This document shows positions 61,700 through 64,000 of a stretch of DNA of 64,000 bases, piece after piece. Origin of the DNA: Phycisphaerales bacterium (GTDB taxonomy: Bacteria > Planctomycetota > Phycisphaerae > UBA1845); NCBI GenBank assembly GCA_020852275.1, contig JADZBE010000034.1, positions 62,001-126,000 of the forward strand, read 5' to 3'. Both the position numbers and the translations under genes were made by a program. The notes beneath the pieces were generated by a model. It did no database searches. It saw only the letters and a program-made list of their open reading frames with translations, and was not told the DNA's origin. Each line of letters begins with the position of its first letter. Position 1 is the stretch's first letter.

Positions 61700-63850
61700 T
61701 CAGTCAAGTTGACACAGTGTCCGGTACAGGCGGCAGCGTTGGATCAGGTCGTCATGTTGACCGCTGTCCACGATGCATCCGGCATCGAGGACCACGATGC
61801 GGTCGGCGAAGCGAAACGTGCTGGGGCGGTGGGCGATCATCAGGGTTGTGCGATCGCGGGACAGCTCGCGGATGGCCTGGTGGATCTTCTCGTCGGATTC
61901 GGTGTCCACCTGGCTGGTGGCTTCGTCGAAGATGAGGATGGGCGCGTTGCGGAGGATGGCGCGGGCGATGACGAGGCGCTGGCGCTGCCCGCCGGAGAGC
62001 GCCATGCCGCCCTCGCCGACGCGCTCGTCGAAGCCGTTGCGGCGCGCGAGGATGAACTCCTCGGCGAAGGCGCGGCGGGCGGCGTCGCGGATCTGGTCCT
62101 CGGTCGCGTCGGGCGATCCGTAGGCGATGTTCTCGCGGATCGTCCCATCGAATACCACGGATTTCTGCGTCACCAGCGCGATCTGCCGGCGAAGGTCAGC
62201 AAGCCGCAGTTCCGCCAGCGGCTGGTCGTCGTACAGCACGTCGCCGCTTTGTGCGTCGTAGAATCGCAGCAGCAGGTTGACCAGCGTGGTCTTGCCCGAG
62301 CCGTTGGGACCGACGAGCGCGAGGCATTCGCCCCGCCGGAGGGTCAGCGTCAGGTCGTTCAGCGCGGGCGCGGGCGCGTGGGGGTAGGTGAAGGTCACAC
62401 CGCGAAACTCGATCGCGCGTTTCAGCGCCTCGGCGGGGCGATCGCCGCCGCGCTCCACCGCTTCCGGCGGGAGATCCAGCACCTTGAAAATCCGATCCGC
62501 GCCGGCCGATCCGCGCGAGATCCGCGTGTACACGTCCGCGACCTTGCGGATCGGGTCGAGCATCATTCCCAGCACCAGGGCGAGCTGCATGAACTCGGAG
62601 ACGTTGAGCTGCCGGTCCAACACGCGCGAGCCGAGCCAGAGGCTGACGATCGACACCCCCGTCACCGCGAGCACTTCCAGCGACGGCGGCAGGGCGGCCT
62701 GCATGCGCGCGATGCGCCGCTGCTGCGTGAACATCTTCGCATCGAGCGCATCCAGGCGGCGGCGCTCGAACTCTTCGGTCGTGTAGGCCTTGACGATGTC
62801 GATCGCTTGCAGCACCGTCGAAAGTCCGCCGATCATCACGCCGTACTGCGCCAGCAGCTTGCGATTGGCTTTGCGCACCTGCCGGCCGATCATGAGGAAC
62901 ACGCCCGCGGCGAGGGGGGCGATGACCATCACCATGAGCGTGAGGCGCGCGTCGAGGAAGATCGCCAGCGTGAGAATGAACCCGGCCTTGAGCGGCTCGG
63001 TGACGAGCTTGCCGAAGAGCGCGAGCAATCCGCGCTGAATCTCCTGGATGTCCTGCACAAACTGCGTGACGAGGTCCGACGTGCCGCGCTCGGTGAAGAA
63101 CGCCATCGGGAGCGTGAGCACCTTTTCATAAAGCTGGGCGCGCAGGCGGATCATGCCGCGCAGAACGGCCTGCGAGACGAGATACTCGGCGAGGAAGCGG
63201 AAGACGTTGGCGAGGATCGCCACCAGCGTGACAAGGACGAGGATGTACACCAGGACTCGGAGTTTGTCGTGTTCGAGGGTTTCACGGCTGACGAGCTGCG
63301 AGAGGCGGAACTTGGCGGCTTCCTTGAAGTCCAGCCCGCGCAGCGTCACGACGAAGCGCTTCAGGTTCGGACCGGCTTCGGCGCTGCTGGATGAAACGCC
63401 CACGGCGTCGAATTCGCGCGCGTCGCCTTCGTTCCCGCGTGCCACGCTGGCGAGCCATTCCGCCGCGGAAAGTCCGAGCGGCTGAATCAAGTCGCCTTCG
63501 CCGAGACCTTGATTGAACAGGACGTGGGTCGGAGATATGCGGCGGACGGCAAGGACGGCGCCCTCCGCGCGGCGCGCCAGTTCGACCTCGAAGCCCAGCC
63601 GCCGCGAGGCCACCGTGCGGTCGATCCAACCGTGCAGCCCTTCTTCGTCGAGGATCAGCTTGAGAACCGGCAGCGCGCCCGCCAAGCTGGCGGCGTGCAG
63701 CCCGGCGAACAGCAGCGCGCAGGCGAATCCCGTCAGGAGCAGGCGGCGAAACCGCCACGTGTAGCCGAGTGTGCGCATGAACTGCGCGGAAATCACCCTG
63801 GATTTCGGCGCCCGCTGATGGTCATCGGAGATGAGCTTCGTCAGGTCCAT
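61700..63850 (-). CDS. MsbA-type ABC exporter with a periplasmic insertion
   Basis: A 716-residue half-transporter (membrane plus ATPase), about 130 longer than MsbA. TM1 (about 37-65) and TM2 (about 197-220) are separated by some 130 residues with LARRAEGAVLAVRRISPTHV and GLGEGDLIQPLGLSAAEW, which resemble a PDZ-like fold and would lie in the periplasm. The remaining helices are standard. The ATPase has Walker A VGPNGSGKTTLVNLLLRF, signature LSGGQRQRLVIARAIL, Walker B PILIFDEATSQVDTES and AHRPSTFRFAD. It probably flips a lipid-linked substrate. The gene starts near the right edge; no strong ribosome site is seen. Confidence 0.9.
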   Translation of the reverse strand: MDLTKLISDDHQRAPKSRVISAQFMRTLGYTWRFRRLLLTGFACALLFAGLHAASLAGALPVLKLILDEEGLHGWIDRTVASRRLGFEVELARRAEGAVLAVRRISPTHVLFNQGLGEGDLIQPLGLSAAEWLASVARGNEGDAREFDAVGVSSSSAEAGPNLKRFVVTLRGLDFKEAAKFRLSQLVSRETLEHDKLRVLVYILVLVTLVAILANVFRFLAEYLVSQAVLRGMIRLRAQLYEKVLTLPMAFFTERGTSDLVTQFVQDIQEIQRGLLALFGKLVTEPLKAGFILTLAIFLDARLTLMVMVIAPLAAGVFLMIGRQVRKANRKLLAQYGVMIGGLSTVLQAIDIVKAYTTEEFERRRLDALDAKMFTQQRRIARMQAALPPSLEVLAVTGVSIVSLWLGSRVLDRQLNVSEFMQLALVLGMMLDPIRKVADVYTRISRGSAGADRIFKVLDLPPEAVERGGDRPAEALKRAIEFRGVTFTYPHAPAPALNDLTLTLRRGECLALVGPNGSGKTTLVNLLLRFYDAQSGDVLYDDQPLAELRLADLRRQIALVTQKSVVFDGTIRENIAYGSPDATEDQIRDAARRAFAEEFILARRNGFDERVGEGGMALSGGQRQRLVIARAILRNAPILIFDEATSQVDTESDEKIHQAIRELSRDRTTLMIAHRPSTFRFADRIVVLDAGCIVDSGQHDDLIQRCRLYRTLCQLD

Positions 63851-64000
63851 CGGTCAGTCCGGGTATCGCTCATTCGCGTCCGGCGTGAGGCGTTGACTCC
63901 TCCCTTGCTCACGGCGGAAGGTTCGGCGAGTCGAGGCGTTACGCTCCTCCCGCTCCAGGGGACGGCGAAGCGGACGCCGGGTGTGCCTGCTGATAGAGTT
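63851..64000 (-). other. Right edge: open minus frame ending just before the ABC gene
   Basis: One minus-strand frame is open from the window edge to a TGA four bases before the ABC exporter ATG (RRPLEREERNASTRRTFRREQGRS...). It could be the C terminus of an upstream co-transcribed gene, but it is Arg-rich and too short to judge. Confidence 0.25.

Noticed and set aside
61442-63394. 650-aa plus-strand ORF opposite the ABC exporter
   Set aside because: Antisense to a protein with intact Walker and signature motifs; composition is noncoding-like.

Overview
The window is GC-rich, densely coded bacterial DNA that most likely comes from a member of the Planctomycetota, possibly Phycisphaerae-like. 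The evidence is a DUF1800 plus Tat-exported DUF1501 pair, a tiny CLPDNF-type secreted protein, large secreted parallel beta-helix proteins, a PilM/N/O/Q-type pilus or secretion operon with a fused secretin-TPR protein, and many short interspersed palindromic repeats that even enter coding sequences. No rRNA or tRNA gene was seen. The assignment is inference from gene content.

Layout. 1-10.5 kb: a truncated membrane protein, a cystathionine gamma-synthase/lyase-family enzyme, two related lipoproteins translationally coupled to a glycosyltransferase, a small secreted protein with an outer-membrane barrel, a GT39-type membrane glycosyltransferase, HemL and an isochorismatase-family hydrolase. 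10.5-15 kb: a repeat-filled gap, a CapD/FlaA1-type sugar-nucleotide dehydratase and an unknown exported protein. 15-21.7 kb: a complete type II-C CRISPR-Cas9 locus (predicted tracrRNA, cas9, cas1, cas2 and an array of 28 repeats plus one degenerate repeat), abutting efp. 22-33.5 kb: an MFS protein, DUF1800/DUF1501, a HAD hydrolase with a coupled small protein, a membrane-anchored MutS-family ATPase and a second GT39 enzyme. 33.5-47.2 kb: a co-directional type IV pilus/type II secretion cluster (pseudopilin, PilM, PilN/O/P-like, secretin, TPR lipoprotein, STAS, PilB, PilT, PilC), followed by a fused GT2-GT4 glycosyltransferase and an aldehyde dehydrogenase. 51.7-64 kb: an HD phosphohydrolase, DNA polymerase I, two tandem beta-helix proteins (one split by a 16-base G tract), NadD, MiaE and an MsbA-type ABC exporter.

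The most notable system is the CRISPR locus. A predicted tracrRNA is read from the strand opposite cas9, starting in an anti-repeat just upstream of it. The TTGACA promoter predicted for this RNA overlaps the 5' leader of cas9. The anti-repeat still carries, on the cas9 strand, the same -35/-10-like pair present in every array repeat. The crRNA-sense strand of the array is the minus strand, the same as efp, whose stop codon lies inside the terminal degenerate repeat. Repeat-embedded promoters could therefore make individual crRNAs, as known for Neisseria II-C systems, and the cas9 promoter itself may be a captured repeat.

Two other signals stand out. A 16-nt poly-G tract places a well-formed start codon and ribosome site out of frame with a secreted beta-helix protein, which suggests a phase-variable gene or a homopolymer error. 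Repeat-derived insertions lie inside conserved proteins, including one of about 50 residues in the DNA polymerase I palm just before motif C.
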